From Chloroflexota bacterium (GTDB taxonomy: Bacteria > Chloroflexota > Limnocylindria > Limnocylindrales > CSP1-4): a stretch of DNA of 17,477 nt. Positions 1 to 8,205 of this stretch are shown piece by piece (position 1 is the first letter of the stretch; each line of letters opens with the position of its first letter). A model generated the notes under the pieces. It saw only the letters and a list, made by a program, of their open reading frames with translations. It was not told where the DNA came from and did not search any database. The stretch covers positions 1 through 17,477 of the forward strand of contig JACQEH010000033.1 of the NCBI GenBank assembly GCA_016200675.1, read 5' to 3'. The translations under genes and the position numbers were made by a program.

Positions 1-800
1 GTCTGGCCGATGATCAGATTCGGGTCCTCGATCTGGTTGACGGCGAGGATGTCGGTCGCCTGGACCTTGTACTTGGCTGCCAGGCTCGCGAGCGTATCGC
101 CGTCGCCGACAGTGATGACGAGGCCATCCACGGGTGGGATGACGAGGCGCTGGCCCACGTGGAGCTGGTCCTTGGCAGTGAGCGCGTTGGCCCACCAGAG
201 GGTCATCATCGAGAGGCCGTAACGGCTGGCGATCCCCGTCAGGGTGTCGCCCGCACGGACGGTGTACGTCTGCAGGAGGGCCTTGCCGTCCCGGAGCGCG
301 GTGTCGACGGCGACAGGCTTGTAGATTGTGCCGTCGTCCGCGAAGCTCGGGGCGGCCGCCGCGTTCTGGTAGGCACCGGCGGCACCGGTGTCGTTCATGG
401 CCGCGATCTCGGCGGGGTCGAGCTGGCCGCTGGCGCCGCCACCGACGGCCAGGCGCACCGGACTGCCCGGGCCACTGACCGATCCGGTCGCGCCCTCGGC
501 AGCGGCGGGTTGGAAGCTCACGATGCTCGCGCCGAGCACGACGACCGCGGCGATGATCGGCAGCATGCGCTCGGAGGCGAGCCGGACGGCGACCGCGCGG
601 CGGAGGGCAAACGGCCGCGGCCGGACGACCGGACGCGGACCGAGCTGGGCGAGGTGTGCGGCAGCAGCGATCCGCACGAGGACGTTCCGGGCCGCGCCAT
701 TCGATCGGCGGCGGGCTCGGTCAGTGCGCGGTGTTCGCTCGCTCTTGGTCGGGCGGAGGCGAGCAATGGCTCGCGCGACGCCGGCCGGGGCGTTCAGCAA
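1..800 (-). CDS. LysM-domain membrane-anchored protein (3' end outside window)
   Basis: This is a cell-wall-binding protein anchored in the membrane. Read from the complement it gives 266 residues and is still open at the window edge. Residues 1-75 are basic and Arg/Ala-rich. A membrane segment spans about 79-95 (LPIIAAVVVLGASIVSF), followed by an Ala/Gly/Pro linker. LysM 1 covers about 178-222 (YTVRAGDTLTGIASRYGL then LHVGQRLVIP), and LysM 2 runs from about 228 to the edge (ITVGDGDTLASLAAKYKV then NLIIGQ). I chose the TTG at 800 because AGGAG lies 6 bases upstream; the ATG at 566 just before the membrane segment is the alternative. LysM modules bind N-acetylglucosamine polymers such as peptidoglycan. 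Such proteins often end in an M23 peptidase or another hydrolase, but that part lies outside the window. The gene follows rho on the same strand after a 210-base gap. Confidence 0.82.
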   Translation of the reverse strand, partial: MLNAPAGVARAIARLRPTKSERTPRTDRARRRSNGAARNVLVRIAAAAHLAQLGPRPVVRPRPFALRRAVAVRLASERMLPIIAAVVVLGASIVSFQPAAAEGATGSVSGPGSPVRLAVGGGASGQLDPAEIAAMNDTGAAGAYQNAAAAPSFADDGTIYKPVAVDTALRDGKALLQTYTVRAGDTLTGIASRYGLSMMTLWWANALTAKDQLHVGQRLVIPPVDGLVITVGDGDTLASLAAKYKVQATDILAVNQIEDPNLIIGQ

Positions 801-1010
801 TACGATCTCCTGCGGGGACGGTCCACGCGTGCGGGAGGGACGCGGGTTCGGGGGACGGACCGTCTGGTGTTCGCGATTCTTGAGCTGGGGTCTCTTGGTT
901 CGCGGGCCGGTGCCTGCTCCTCCGCGGGCATCGACTCGGGCGGACCTTACCACGGCGCTCTCGGGGCGTGCAAACGCCTCGCAGTCACGTGCCCGACGGG
1001 CCGAACGGCC

Positions 1011-2387
1011 CTACGCGTCGAGGCTCTTGGTCAGGCCGGCGAGGAACTGGACGTTGTTGTCCGTCTTCGCCAGGCGGTTGAGGAGGAGCTCGATGCCCTC
1101 GTTCGTGCCGACCGCGGAGAGCATCCGGCGCATCGTCCAGACCATCTTCAGGGTGCCGTCCTCGAGGAGGAGCTCCTCGCGACGGGTGCCCGAGCGCATG
1201 ACGTCGATGGCCGGGAAGATCCGCTTCTCGCCGAGCTTCCGGTCCAGGATCAGCTCGGAGTTGCCGGTGCCCTTGAACTCCTCGTAGATCACGTCGTCCA
1301 TCCGCGAGCCGGTGTCGACCAGGCAGGTGGCGATGATCGTGAGCGAGCCGCCCTCCTCGATCTTCCGGGCGGCGCCGAAGAACCGCTTCGGGGGATAGAG
1401 GGCGATGGGGTCGATGCCGCCCGACAGCGTCCGGCCCGACGGCGGGAGGGCCAGGTTGTAGGCGCGGGCGAGGCGGGTGATCGAGTCGAGGAGGATGACC
1501 ACGTCGCGGCCGGTCTCGACCTGGCGCTTGGCGATCTCGAGGGCCATCTCGGCGACGTGGGTGTGGTTCTCGGTCGGCTCGTCGAAGGTGGAGCTGATGA
1601 CCTCGCCCTTGACGCTCCGGCGCATGTCCGTGACTTCCTCGGGCCGCTCGCCGATGAGGGCGACCATGAGCAGGATGTCCGGGTAGTTGGCCGTGATGCC
1701 GTTGGCGATGTTCTTGAGGAGCATCGTCTTGCCGGCCTTGGGCGGGCTGACGATGAGGGCGCGCTGGCCCTTGCCGATGGGGTTGACGAGGTTGACCAGG
1801 CGCTGGCTGAGGTTCTTTGGGTCGCTCTCGAGGTTGATCAGCTCGTCGGGATGGACGGGCGTGAGGTCCCCGAAGTGGGGCCGGGCGCGGGCGGTCTCGA
1901 TGTCGACGCCGTTGACCGAGTCGACGCGGAGGAGGCCCCAGTACTTCTCCTGCTCGCGCGGGGCGCGGACGGCGCCAGAGACGCGGTCCCCGACGCGGAG
2001 GGCGAAGCGACGGACCTGGCTGGACGAGACATACACGTCATCCGGCCCGGGCAGCAGCCCGTGGCGGCGCATGAAGCCGTAGCCCTCGTCGACGATGTCC
2101 AGGATGCCGGTGGCGTAGGCATGGCCGGCCCGCTCGGTCTGGGCCTGAAGGATGCGATCGACGAGGTCTTCCTTGCGATCGTCGCCGGCCGTCTCCATCT
2201 CGAGGTCGCGCCCGACCTGGCGGAGCTCGACGACGCTCATCTCCAGGAGGTCGGCGACGTCGAGGTCGTTCCGCTCGCGGGCGGCCTCGAGCTCCTGCAG
2301 CTCGTCGAACTCGCTGACCGGCGCGCGGCCGACGGGATTGCGGCGGCGCGGACGCCGGTTACGTGGACGCTGATCGGGACCGGGCAT
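1011..2387 (-). CDS. rho: Transcription termination factor Rho
   Basis: Rho is a hexameric RNA-dependent ATPase that releases transcripts at C-rich rut sites. The 458-residue protein has a basic start (residues 6-16 mostly Arg/Pro), a Rho N-terminal helical domain at about 26-85, and the cold-shock-like RNA-binding domain at about 90-160 with the conserved EGYGFMRR. The P-loop is at 214-221 (SPPKAGKT), the Walker B strand at about 295-301 (DVVILLDS), the Q-loop near 257-262 (SVKGEV) and the R-loop near 330-346 (YPPKRFFGAARKIEEGG). All key motifs are intact and the length matches the usual 420-460. It lacks the very long Arg/Asp-rich N-terminal insertion typical of high-GC actinobacterial Rho. 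The start is ATG; a weak AGGTG lies 10 bases upstream. It has its own promoter about 90 bases upstream. Confidence 0.97.
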   Translation of the reverse strand: MPGPDQRPRNRRPRRRNPVGRAPVSEFDELQELEAARERNDLDVADLLEMSVVELRQVGRDLEMETAGDDRKEDLVDRILQAQTERAGHAYATGILDIVDEGYGFMRRHGLLPGPDDVYVSSSQVRRFALRVGDRVSGAVRAPREQEKYWGLLRVDSVNGVDIETARARPHFGDLTPVHPDELINLESDPKNLSQRLVNLVNPIGKGQRALIVSPPKAGKTMLLKNIANGITANYPDILLMVALIGERPEEVTDMRRSVKGEVISSTFDEPTENHTHVAEMALEIAKRQVETGRDVVILLDSITRLARAYNLALPPSGRTLSGGIDPIALYPPKRFFGAARKIEEGGSLTIIATCLVDTGSRMDDVIYEEFKGTGNSELILDRKLGEKRIFPAIDVMRSGTRREELLLEDGTLKMVWTMRRMLSAVGTNEGIELLLNRLAKTDNNVQFLAGLTKSLDA

Positions 2388-2473
2388 TGGAAACAGGCAC
2401 CTGCACGTGCAAGGACGGAGAAATCGACCGCGCGGGAAAGGGTCCGCGGCGCGGACGTGTGGGGAATGGCTGG

Positions 2474-2502
2474 AGTATGGACTCCGCCCGGGCCGGCGTC
2501 AA
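2474..2502 (-). promoter_or_regulatory. rho promoter (sigma-70 type)
   Basis: On the minus strand there is TTGACG (2502-2497), exactly 17 bases, then CATACT (2479-2474). The -35 matches the consensus at 5 of 6 positions and the -10 at 4 of 6. The predicted start near 2467 leaves a leader of about 80 bases before the rho ATG. Rho genes are often autoregulated through such leaders, but I see no decisive attenuator here. Confidence 0.6.
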
Positions 2503-2536
2503 TCGAGGGATTCGCGTGGATCCCGTGCGGCCGGCC

Positions 2537-2588
2537 GGGGGCGGGCGGGCGGGTCCCGGCCCCGGCCGGCCGGGGTCGGGCGGGCGGG
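2537..2588 (+). other. Two adjacent G-quadruplex-capable tracts
   Basis: The plus strand reads G5-C-G3-C-G3-C-G3 at 2537-2553 and G4-TC-G3-C-G3-C-G3 at 2572-2588, both with loops of 1-2 bases. Each is followed by TCCCGGCCC, so a segment of about 25 bases is nearly duplicated 35 bases apart. They lie between the divergent rho and ubiE promoters, outside either predicted transcript. Confidence 0.6.
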
Positions 2589-2609
2589 TCCCGGCCCGGT
2601 CCCGGCCCG

Positions 2610-2729
2610 ATGCACCCGGTGCATGAACGCGACGGCCGCGCTGCCGATTGCGCTGGACGCGAGTCGCCCGGCGACTCAAACGCGACATCTGATGTGCCCG
2701 GTGACTCACCGATGCGGGAATCACCCCGC
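2610..2729. promoter_or_regulatory. Cluster of short dyads and a 13-base direct repeat upstream of ubiE
   Basis: Five inverted repeats lie in 120 bases. They are ATGCACC/GGTGCAT (2610-2624, 1-base centre), GAGTCGC/GCGACTC (2661-2677, 3-base centre), ACATC/GATGT (2685-2695), CGGTGA/TCACCG (2699-2711) and GCGGG/CCCGC (2714-2729). In addition GCCCGGYGACTCA occurs directly repeated at 2666 and 2696, a 30-base period of about three helical turns. The layout suggests operator sites for a dimeric regulator of ubiE or rho. The regulator is unknown. The whole gap 2388-2779 holds no convincing gene. Confidence 0.45.
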
Positions 2730-2762
2730 TCGTATCTCGTTCATTCGTGCGGTGCATCGCGG

Positions 2763-2773
2763 GGTACGATCCG
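2763..2773 (+). promoter_or_regulatory. ubiE -10 element, probable leaderless start
   Basis: GGTACGATCCG contains TACGAT (2765-2770), with 9 bases to the ATG at 2780 and no Shine-Dalgarno. The identical 11-mer precedes tkt at 16677. No good -35 is visible. A transcript beginning at or next to the ATG is inferred. Confidence 0.5.
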
Positions 2774-2779
2774 TGCCCA

Positions 2780-3544
2780 ATGGCTGCCAGCGAGCCACCC
2801 GATCGCCCGCCCGACGTCGCCGGCGAGACCCGGCGAACCGCCACTCGTCGCGGCAACCCCGCCGCGCCGGCCGAGGTCGGGGCGATGTTCGACCGGATCG
2901 CCGGGGTCTACGACCCGCTGAACGCCGTGATCTCGGGCTTCCAGGAGCCGCGCTGGCGCCGGCGCCTCGTGGCGGCGACGAGGCTCGAGCCGGGGATGTC
3001 CGCCCTGGACGTCGCGACGGGCACCGGCGCCGTCGCCCGCGACCTGGCGAGGCGCGTCGGGCCGGCCGGTGGGGTCTTGGGCATCGACCTGTCGGCGGGC
3101 ATGGTCGCCCGCGCTCGAACGCGTCCCGGAACGCCATCGAACCTGCGCTACGAGCTGGGCAACGCCCTGGCCCTGCCGGTGGCCGACGGCACGTTCGACG
3201 CAGCCACGATCGCCTTCGGGATGCGGAACCTGCCCGATTACGCGGCCGGCTTCGCGGAGATTGCCCGCGCCGTCGGTCCGGGCGGCGTCGTGGCCTGCCT
3301 GGAGATCGCCCGGCCGGGCTCGATCATCGGCCGCATGGGGCGCGTCTGGTTCGAGCGGATCGTGCCCGCGATCGGCCGGCTCGCCGGCCAGGGCGAGGCC
3401 TATCGCTATCTCGTGACGAGCGTCCGGGCGTACCCGCCGCCCGAGGAGATCGCGAAGATCATGCGGAGCGTCGGGCTGGTCGAGGTCGGCTGGGTCCCGT
3501 TGACCTTCGGGATGGTGACCCTCCACACCGGCCGCCGCGCCTGA
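2780..3544 (+). CDS. ubiE: Demethylmenaquinone methyltransferase (UbiE/MenG family)
   Basis: This enzyme carries out the last step of menaquinone synthesis: SAM-dependent C-methylation of demethylmenaquinone at the membrane surface. With the ATG at 2780 it has 254 residues; an in-frame ATG at 2747 is less likely because the -10 element lies between the two. The family signatures are present: FDRIAGVYDPLNAVISG at 37-53, the SAM motif I LDVATGTGAVA at 76-86, the ribose-binding acidic residue in GIDLSAGM (D103), and FGMRNLPDY with the following AxxFxEIxRxVxPGG stretch at about 146-169. The Pro-rich first 30 residues are extra and poorly conserved. A lone ubiE in a probable Gram-positive-like or Chloroflexota genome suggests menaquinone rather than ubiquinone. 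Other steps of the pathway are not in this window. It is divergent from rho and converges on tal with only 24 bases between them. Confidence 0.92.
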   Translation: MAASEPPDRPPDVAGETRRTATRRGNPAAPAEVGAMFDRIAGVYDPLNAVISGFQEPRWRRRLVAATRLEPGMSALDVATGTGAVARDLARRVGPAGGVLGIDLSAGMVARARTRPGTPSNLRYELGNALALPVADGTFDAATIAFGMRNLPDYAAGFAEIARAVGPGGVVACLEIARPGSIIGRMGRVWFERIVPAIGRLAGQGEAYRYLVTSVRAYPPPEEIAKIMRSVGLVEVGWVPLTFGMVTLHTGRRA

Positions 3545-3568
3545 CTCCGGCGGCGCCTCCGTGGGCGG

Positions 3569-4246
3569 TCAGCCCTTCTTCTTGCCCCTCGCCTCGAGCG
3601 CCTTGCGCGCGGTGTCCCAGTCCGAGCGGAACTGGGCGATGCCCTTGTCCGTGAGCGGGTGGTGGACCATCTGCTGGAAGACCTTGAACGGGATCGTGGC
3701 GATGTGGGCGCCGGCCAGCGCCGATTCGGTGACGTGGCGGGGATGCCGGATCGACGCCGACAGGACCTCGGAGTCGATCTCGTGGAAGCGGATGATGTCC
3801 GACAGCTCGCGGATGACGATCATCCCCTCCTCGTTGATGTCGTCGAGGCGGCCCACGAACGGGGAGAGCAAGGACGCCCCGGCCTTCGCCGCCAGGAGAC
3901 CCTGGTTGGCCGTGAAGATCAGCGTGCAGTTCGTCCGGATGCCCTCGGCCGCGAAGCGGCTGATCGCCTGGAGGCCCGTCTCGGACATCGGGACCTTGAC
4001 CACGATGTTGTCCGCCAGCTTGGCGAAGTGGCGCCCTTCCTTGAGCATGCCCTCGACATCGTCGGCGACCACCTCGGCCGAGACCGGGCCGTCCGTGATC
4101 GTGCAGATCTCCTTGAGGACCTCGTCGTAGGTCATCCCGGACGTCTTCGCGAAGAGCGTCGGGTTGGTGGTCACGCCGTCGAGGACGCCCCAGCTGGCGA
4201 TGGTCCGGATCTCACCGATCTCGGCGGTGTCGAGGAAGAGCTTCAT
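3569..4246 (-). CDS. tal: Transaldolase, small (TalC/FSA-like) subfamily
   Basis: The enzyme moves a dihydroxyacetone unit between sugar phosphates in the non-oxidative pentose phosphate pathway. It has 225 residues and a TIM-barrel pattern: FLDTAEIGEI at the start, then GVTTNPTL at 24-31. The Schiff-base lysine is K84 in NIVVKVPM, followed by CTLIFTANQGLLAAKAGA and SPFVGRLDD. Two positions separate true transaldolases from fructose-6-phosphate aldolases. The acidic residue E58 (aldolases have Gln) and F130 (aldolases have Tyr) both point to transaldolase, based on family knowledge. The C-terminus ends in a basic GKKKG. There is no Shine-Dalgarno before the ATG; a TAGAAT hexamer lies 58 bases upstream. 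With transketolase at 16692 the window holds both carbon-shuffling enzymes of the pathway, though they are not in one operon. Confidence 0.92.
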   Translation of the reverse strand: MKLFLDTAEIGEIRTIASWGVLDGVTTNPTLFAKTSGMTYDEVLKEICTITDGPVSAEVVADDVEGMLKEGRHFAKLADNIVVKVPMSETGLQAISRFAAEGIRTNCTLIFTANQGLLAAKAGASLLSPFVGRLDDINEEGMIVIRELSDIIRFHEIDSEVLSASIRHPRHVTESALAGAHIATIPFKVFQQMVHHPLTDKGIAQFRSDWDTARKALEARGKKKG

Positions 4247-4299
4247 GGCAGGGTGGAACTCCGTCGAGTGCGGACCGCGCGAAGGTGGCGCGGATCGGG

Positions 4300-4315
4300 C
4301 GGCGATTCTACGCCG
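4300..4315 (-). promoter_or_regulatory. Possible tal -10 element inside a dyad
   Basis: TAGAAT (minus strand, 4310-4305) is flanked by the inverted repeat CGGCG/CGCCG. It lies in the 87-base gap between the broken pyrG and tal. There is no clear -35, so tal may instead depend on read-through from upstream. Confidence 0.35.
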
Positions 4316-4333
4316 AGGACCCGGCGGCGCCGA

Positions 4334-5796
<1,463 letters not shown>

Positions 5797-5805
5797 GGCT
5801 CAGAT

Positions 5806-5810
5806 CCTCC
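5806..5810 (-). promoter_or_regulatory. Shine-Dalgarno of pyrG
   Basis: GGAGG on the minus strand, 9 bases before GTG at 5796, fixes the pyrG start despite its non-ATG codon. Confidence 0.7.
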
Positions 5811-5823
5811 GGGGGTTTTTCTC

Positions 5824-5852
5824 ATGCTATCGGAAAGGCCCCCCGGAGTCGA
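5824..5852 (-). promoter_or_regulatory. Possible pyrG promoter overlapping the hairpin
   Basis: TCGACT (5852-5847), 17 bases, then TAGCAT (5829-5824) on the minus strand: 4 of 6 matches to each consensus hexamer with ideal spacing. The -35 lies in one arm of the hairpin at 5839-5872, so the two assignments may compete. Confidence 0.3.
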
Positions 5853-5872
5853 ATCCGTCGACGTCCGGGGGG
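5839..5872. terminator. Strong hairpin between anti-sigma gene and pyrG
   Basis: CCCCCCGGAGTCGA (5839-5852) pairs with 5858-5872 over 14 bp, with a 5-base ATCCG loop and one bulged G at 5863. It lies 43 bases past the anti-sigma stop on the same strand, so a terminator for that operon is the simplest reading. The following minus-strand bases (CCTTTCC) are only weakly U-rich. Confidence 0.6.
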
Positions 5873-5914
5873 GCAGGCGTTCTTTCGATTGGTCCGCGGG
5901 TGCCTTGCGGCGTG

Positions 5915-7147
5915 TCAGTTGCGCGGCGGGAGGCTTCCGATGAAGTGCACCGTCGACAGCACAGCTTGTTCCTCCGCCGGCGTGACGCCGTCGCCGAGCC
6001 ATTGGAGGAGATAGAGGGCGACGCCGACCTGCACGAGATACAGCACATCGGTGTCGCCCTGGCGGATGAACGAGCCAACGTCGCCGGGCGTGTTCGTGGT
6101 GAACTCCTGGACGCGATTGTTCTCGCACGCCGGCGTCTTCGACGTCGGGATCGTGACCCTCACCCCAGGTTGCCCGTCGATCGCAAACGCTGCCGTCTGG
6201 ACGGTGAAGCCCGGCAGCGTCTTGAGATAGTCGATGAAGGCGACAGTGTTCGGGGCGACTGCCAGCCTGGAACCACCCGACGCGGTACACGGCTCGCTCC
6301 AGCCGACGGGATCCTTGAACGCAACGATGGTTCGCCTCGAACCCTCGATGAACGCACCGTTGTTGCCCGTCCCACTGACGTACCGGTCTGCCGGCAGCGT
6401 GACGAGCAGGGGCGGGTCCAGGGCCCCGATCACGCCGCGACCGCCGTTGCTCGTCGCGTCGAGCGATCGTGTCCAGGTCCGGGCGAGCAGCGATGCCCGC
6501 GGGCCACATTCATCGGCCACGAGGGTGAGGGTCAGAGTCACGCCGTCGGCGGATGTTGCGAGGCCATACACGCCGTAGTTCCCGGCCTTGCAACCACTCC
6601 CATCGGTCAAGGAAACGACGCTGAGAGACTCGGGAGCTCCGGTGACCGGCTGGCTCAGCTGCGCGGGCTGCCCTGCCCCATAGGTCACCGCGACTTGTTG
6701 GCGGCCGGCCCCGGCCTCGAGGCGAATGCGCGCGTCGTGGAAGAGGCCCTGGATCGTGTCGACATCCGCGATCCACGCGGCGGTGGTGAGGGCGGCCGGC
6801 ACATTCGTTGCATAGCCCATCCCGCGGCCGAGACCCGAGACCAGGGGCGTGCCGCTCGGGCTCGGCTCGGCCGTTGGCGACGGGCGAGGCCCTCCCGTGC
6901 CTGAAATCGGTTTCAGGAATGTGGGCACGGCGAAGACAGCGGCGACAAGCAACGCCGCCATCACGCCGGCGATGAGGTAGCGATTCATCCTGGGAAACCT
7001 CCGGAGGGCCAGGTCGAGCGGGCGTCGCACCTGCGGCGTCGTCTCGACGGCCTGGGAGACGGCGGACACGACGCGATCCGGGGCCTCGTCGGGCATGAGG
7101 TCGAGCCAGGCTCGAAGGATCCGGTCGGGGTCGCGGTTCGTGGTCAT
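5915..7147 (-). CDS. Membrane protein encoded with an ECF sigma factor (putative anti-sigma factor)
   Basis: This 410-residue single-pass membrane protein has a cytoplasmic part at 1-54, a membrane helix at about 57-77 (YLIAGVMAALLVAAVFAVPTF), a Pro/Ser/Thr linker at 80-105 and an extracellular part of about 300 residues. Its ATG overlaps the stop of the sigma gene (ATGA), so the two are translationally coupled. That arrangement is typical of ECF sigma factors and their inhibitors. The cytoplasmic part holds no Cys and no HxxxCxxC zinc motif, so it is not a classical ZAS anti-sigma factor. The extracellular region has four cysteines (GSGCKAG, ADECGPR, SEPCTAS, TPACENN) that could form two disulphides. 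I do not recognise a domain there. The role as a signal-sensing anti-sigma factor is inferred from position and topology. Confidence 0.72.
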   Translation of the reverse strand: MTTNRDPDRILRAWLDLMPDEAPDRVVSAVSQAVETTPQVRRPLDLALRRFPRMNRYLIAGVMAALLVAAVFAVPTFLKPISGTGGPRPSPTAEPSPSGTPLVSGLGRGMGYATNVPAALTTAAWIADVDTIQGLFHDARIRLEAGAGRQQVAVTYGAGQPAQLSQPVTGAPESLSVVSLTDGSGCKAGNYGVYGLATSADGVTLTLTLVADECGPRASLLARTWTRSLDATSNGGRGVIGALDPPLLVTLPADRYVSGTGNNGAFIEGSRRTIVAFKDPVGWSEPCTASGGSRLAVAPNTVAFIDYLKTLPGFTVQTAAFAIDGQPGVRVTIPTSKTPACENNRVQEFTTNTPGDVGSFIRQGDTDVLYLVQVGVALYLLQWLGDGVTPAEEQAVLSTVHFIGSLPPRN

Positions 7148-7698
7148 GCCATCCGTCCTTCGGGAACGACCGCGCCCGCGTCGGCCTCGATGGCCGAGCG
7201 CAGGGCACGGGTCGCGTAATGCAGTCGGGATCGAGCGGTCCCCGCCGGGATGCCGAGGGTCTCGGCGATCTCGACGAGGGCCAGCCCGACGTGGTGGTGC
7301 AGGACGAAGACGGCCCGCTGCTCGATGGAGAGGCGTCGGAACGCCCGATCCAGCGCATCGCGGTCGTCGATCGAGAGGATGTCGTCCGGTCCCTCCGGCC
7401 CGTCGACCGGCAGGACGCGGACGTTCGCCGCCCATCGCCGGCGACGCCTGGCCTCGGCGTAGCAGGCATGGACGAGGAGGCGTCGGACCCAGGCTTCGAA
7501 GCGATCAGGGTCGCGCAGCGTCGGGAGCTGGCGCCAGGCCGTGATGAGGGCGCCCTGCAGGGCATCCTCGGCGAGGTCGGCGTCGCGCAGGATCCGCGTG
7601 GCGATCGCGTACAGCCGGTCGCTGGTCCGGTTGACCAGCACCCCGAATGCCTCGCGGTCGCCGCGCATCGCCTCCTCGACGATGTCTCGCACCCTCAC
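7144..7698 (-). CDS. ECF-family RNA polymerase sigma factor
   Basis: This alternative sigma factor of the sigma-70 ECF group has 184 residues. Region 2 spans about 10-75 (AFGVLVNRTSDRLYAIATRI, then DAEDALQ-like ADLAEDALQGALITAW and the -10-contacting stretch). Region 4 spans about 118-170, with helix-turn-helix LVEIAETLGIPAGTARSRLHYA. The intervening linker is short, as in the group, and there is no region 1 or 3. The listed start is GTG at 7698, but GGAGG is only 3 bases from it. The in-frame GTG at 7692 has 9-base spacing and is probably the true start, shortening the protein by two residues. It is followed directly by its putative anti-sigma partner through an ATGA overlap. Which genes it controls cannot be told from the window. 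Confidence 0.93.
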   Translation of the reverse strand: MRVRDIVEEAMRGDREAFGVLVNRTSDRLYAIATRILRDADLAEDALQGALITAWRQLPTLRDPDRFEAWVRRLLVHACYAEARRRRRWAANVRVLPVDGPEGPDDILSIDDRDALDRAFRRLSIEQRAVFVLHHHVGLALVEIAETLGIPAGTARSRLHYATRALRSAIEADAGAVVPEGRMA

Positions 7699-7850
7699 GT
7701 CCCTCCGCCAGCGCGCCGCTGCTCGGCGCTCCCTACCAATGAGTGGCGGGCGTCGAGCGAACGTTCATGGCGACGTGACGCGAAGGCAAGAGGAGTGTCC
7801 ATCATGGTCGGGCGGCGCGCCGCGAACCGTCGATGCCACGATCCGCGAAC

Positions 7851-7857
7851 AAGGAGG
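7851..7857 (+). promoter_or_regulatory. Shine-Dalgarno of the nitroreductase remnant
   Basis: AAGGAGG with a 7-base spacer to ATG at 7865: a near-perfect ribosome-binding site in front of a gene whose interior is missing. It shows that the start was functional at least until recently. Confidence 0.75.
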
Positions 7858-7864
7858 CCGCCCG

Positions 7865-8159
7865 ATGGAATTCGCCGAGCTCGTGATGAAGCGCCGGACC
7901 GTGCGCCGGTTCGAGGAGACCCCGGTCGACCACGCGATCCTCGAGAAGATCGCCCGGCTCGCCCAGCACGTGCCCTCGGCGGGGTTCTCCCAGGGCCAGC
8001 GCCTCGTGGTCGTCACGGACCCGGAGATGCGCCGGCGCGTCGCCGAGACACCCGATCGGCGTGATCCCGGTCGGGCGGCCGCTGCCCGACGTCCGGTCAC
8101 CGTCGCTCAAGCGGGGCTGGGTGCCGTTCGAGGACTTCGCCCACTGGGAGCGCTGGTAG
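7865..8159 (+). pseudogene. Nitroreductase-family protein, middle missing and frameshifted
   Basis: Residues 1-60 match the N-terminus of FMN-dependent nitroreductases: MEFAELVMKRRTVRRFEETP with the Arg-rich FMN-phosphate contact, then HVPSAGFSQGQRLVVVTDP and RRRVAE. At about 8043-8050 the frame moves by +1 and the text becomes HPIGVIPVGRPLPD, then SLKRGWVPFEDF, ending HWERW before TAG at 8157-8159. That is a typical C-terminal end of the same family. Family members have about 190-220 residues, so roughly 100-120 central codons are absent. The remaining 295 bases cannot make a folded enzyme. Both ends are clean and lack other stop codons, so the loss looks recent or is an assembly error. The gene is divergent from the sigma operon, and the 166-base gap before it shows only the Shine-Dalgarno. 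Confidence 0.83.
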
Positions 8160-8205
8160 GCGGTTCGCCTCAGAGGTCGGCGGAAGCGCCCAGAACGCCG
8201 CGAGA

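Noticed and set aside
998..1011. GGGCC/GGCCC hairpin at the rho stop codon
   Set aside because: Only 5 bp, overlapping the stop, with no T-run; too weak to call a terminator.
159..2921. 920-residue open frame on the plus strand
   Set aside because: It is antisense to the LysM and rho genes and has no domain sense. Long empty frames are expected at this GC content.
7759..7766. GAACGTTC palindrome upstream of the ECF sigma gene, considered as an autoregulated ECF promoter
   Set aside because: A GAAC core is present but no matching -10 at a fitting distance was found, and an 8-base palindrome is common by chance.
7804..7864. Short plus-strand start at ATG 7804 before the nitroreductase
   Set aside because: It reads through the nitroreductase start in another frame and gives Arg-rich nonsense; the AAGGAGG serves the ATG at 7865.
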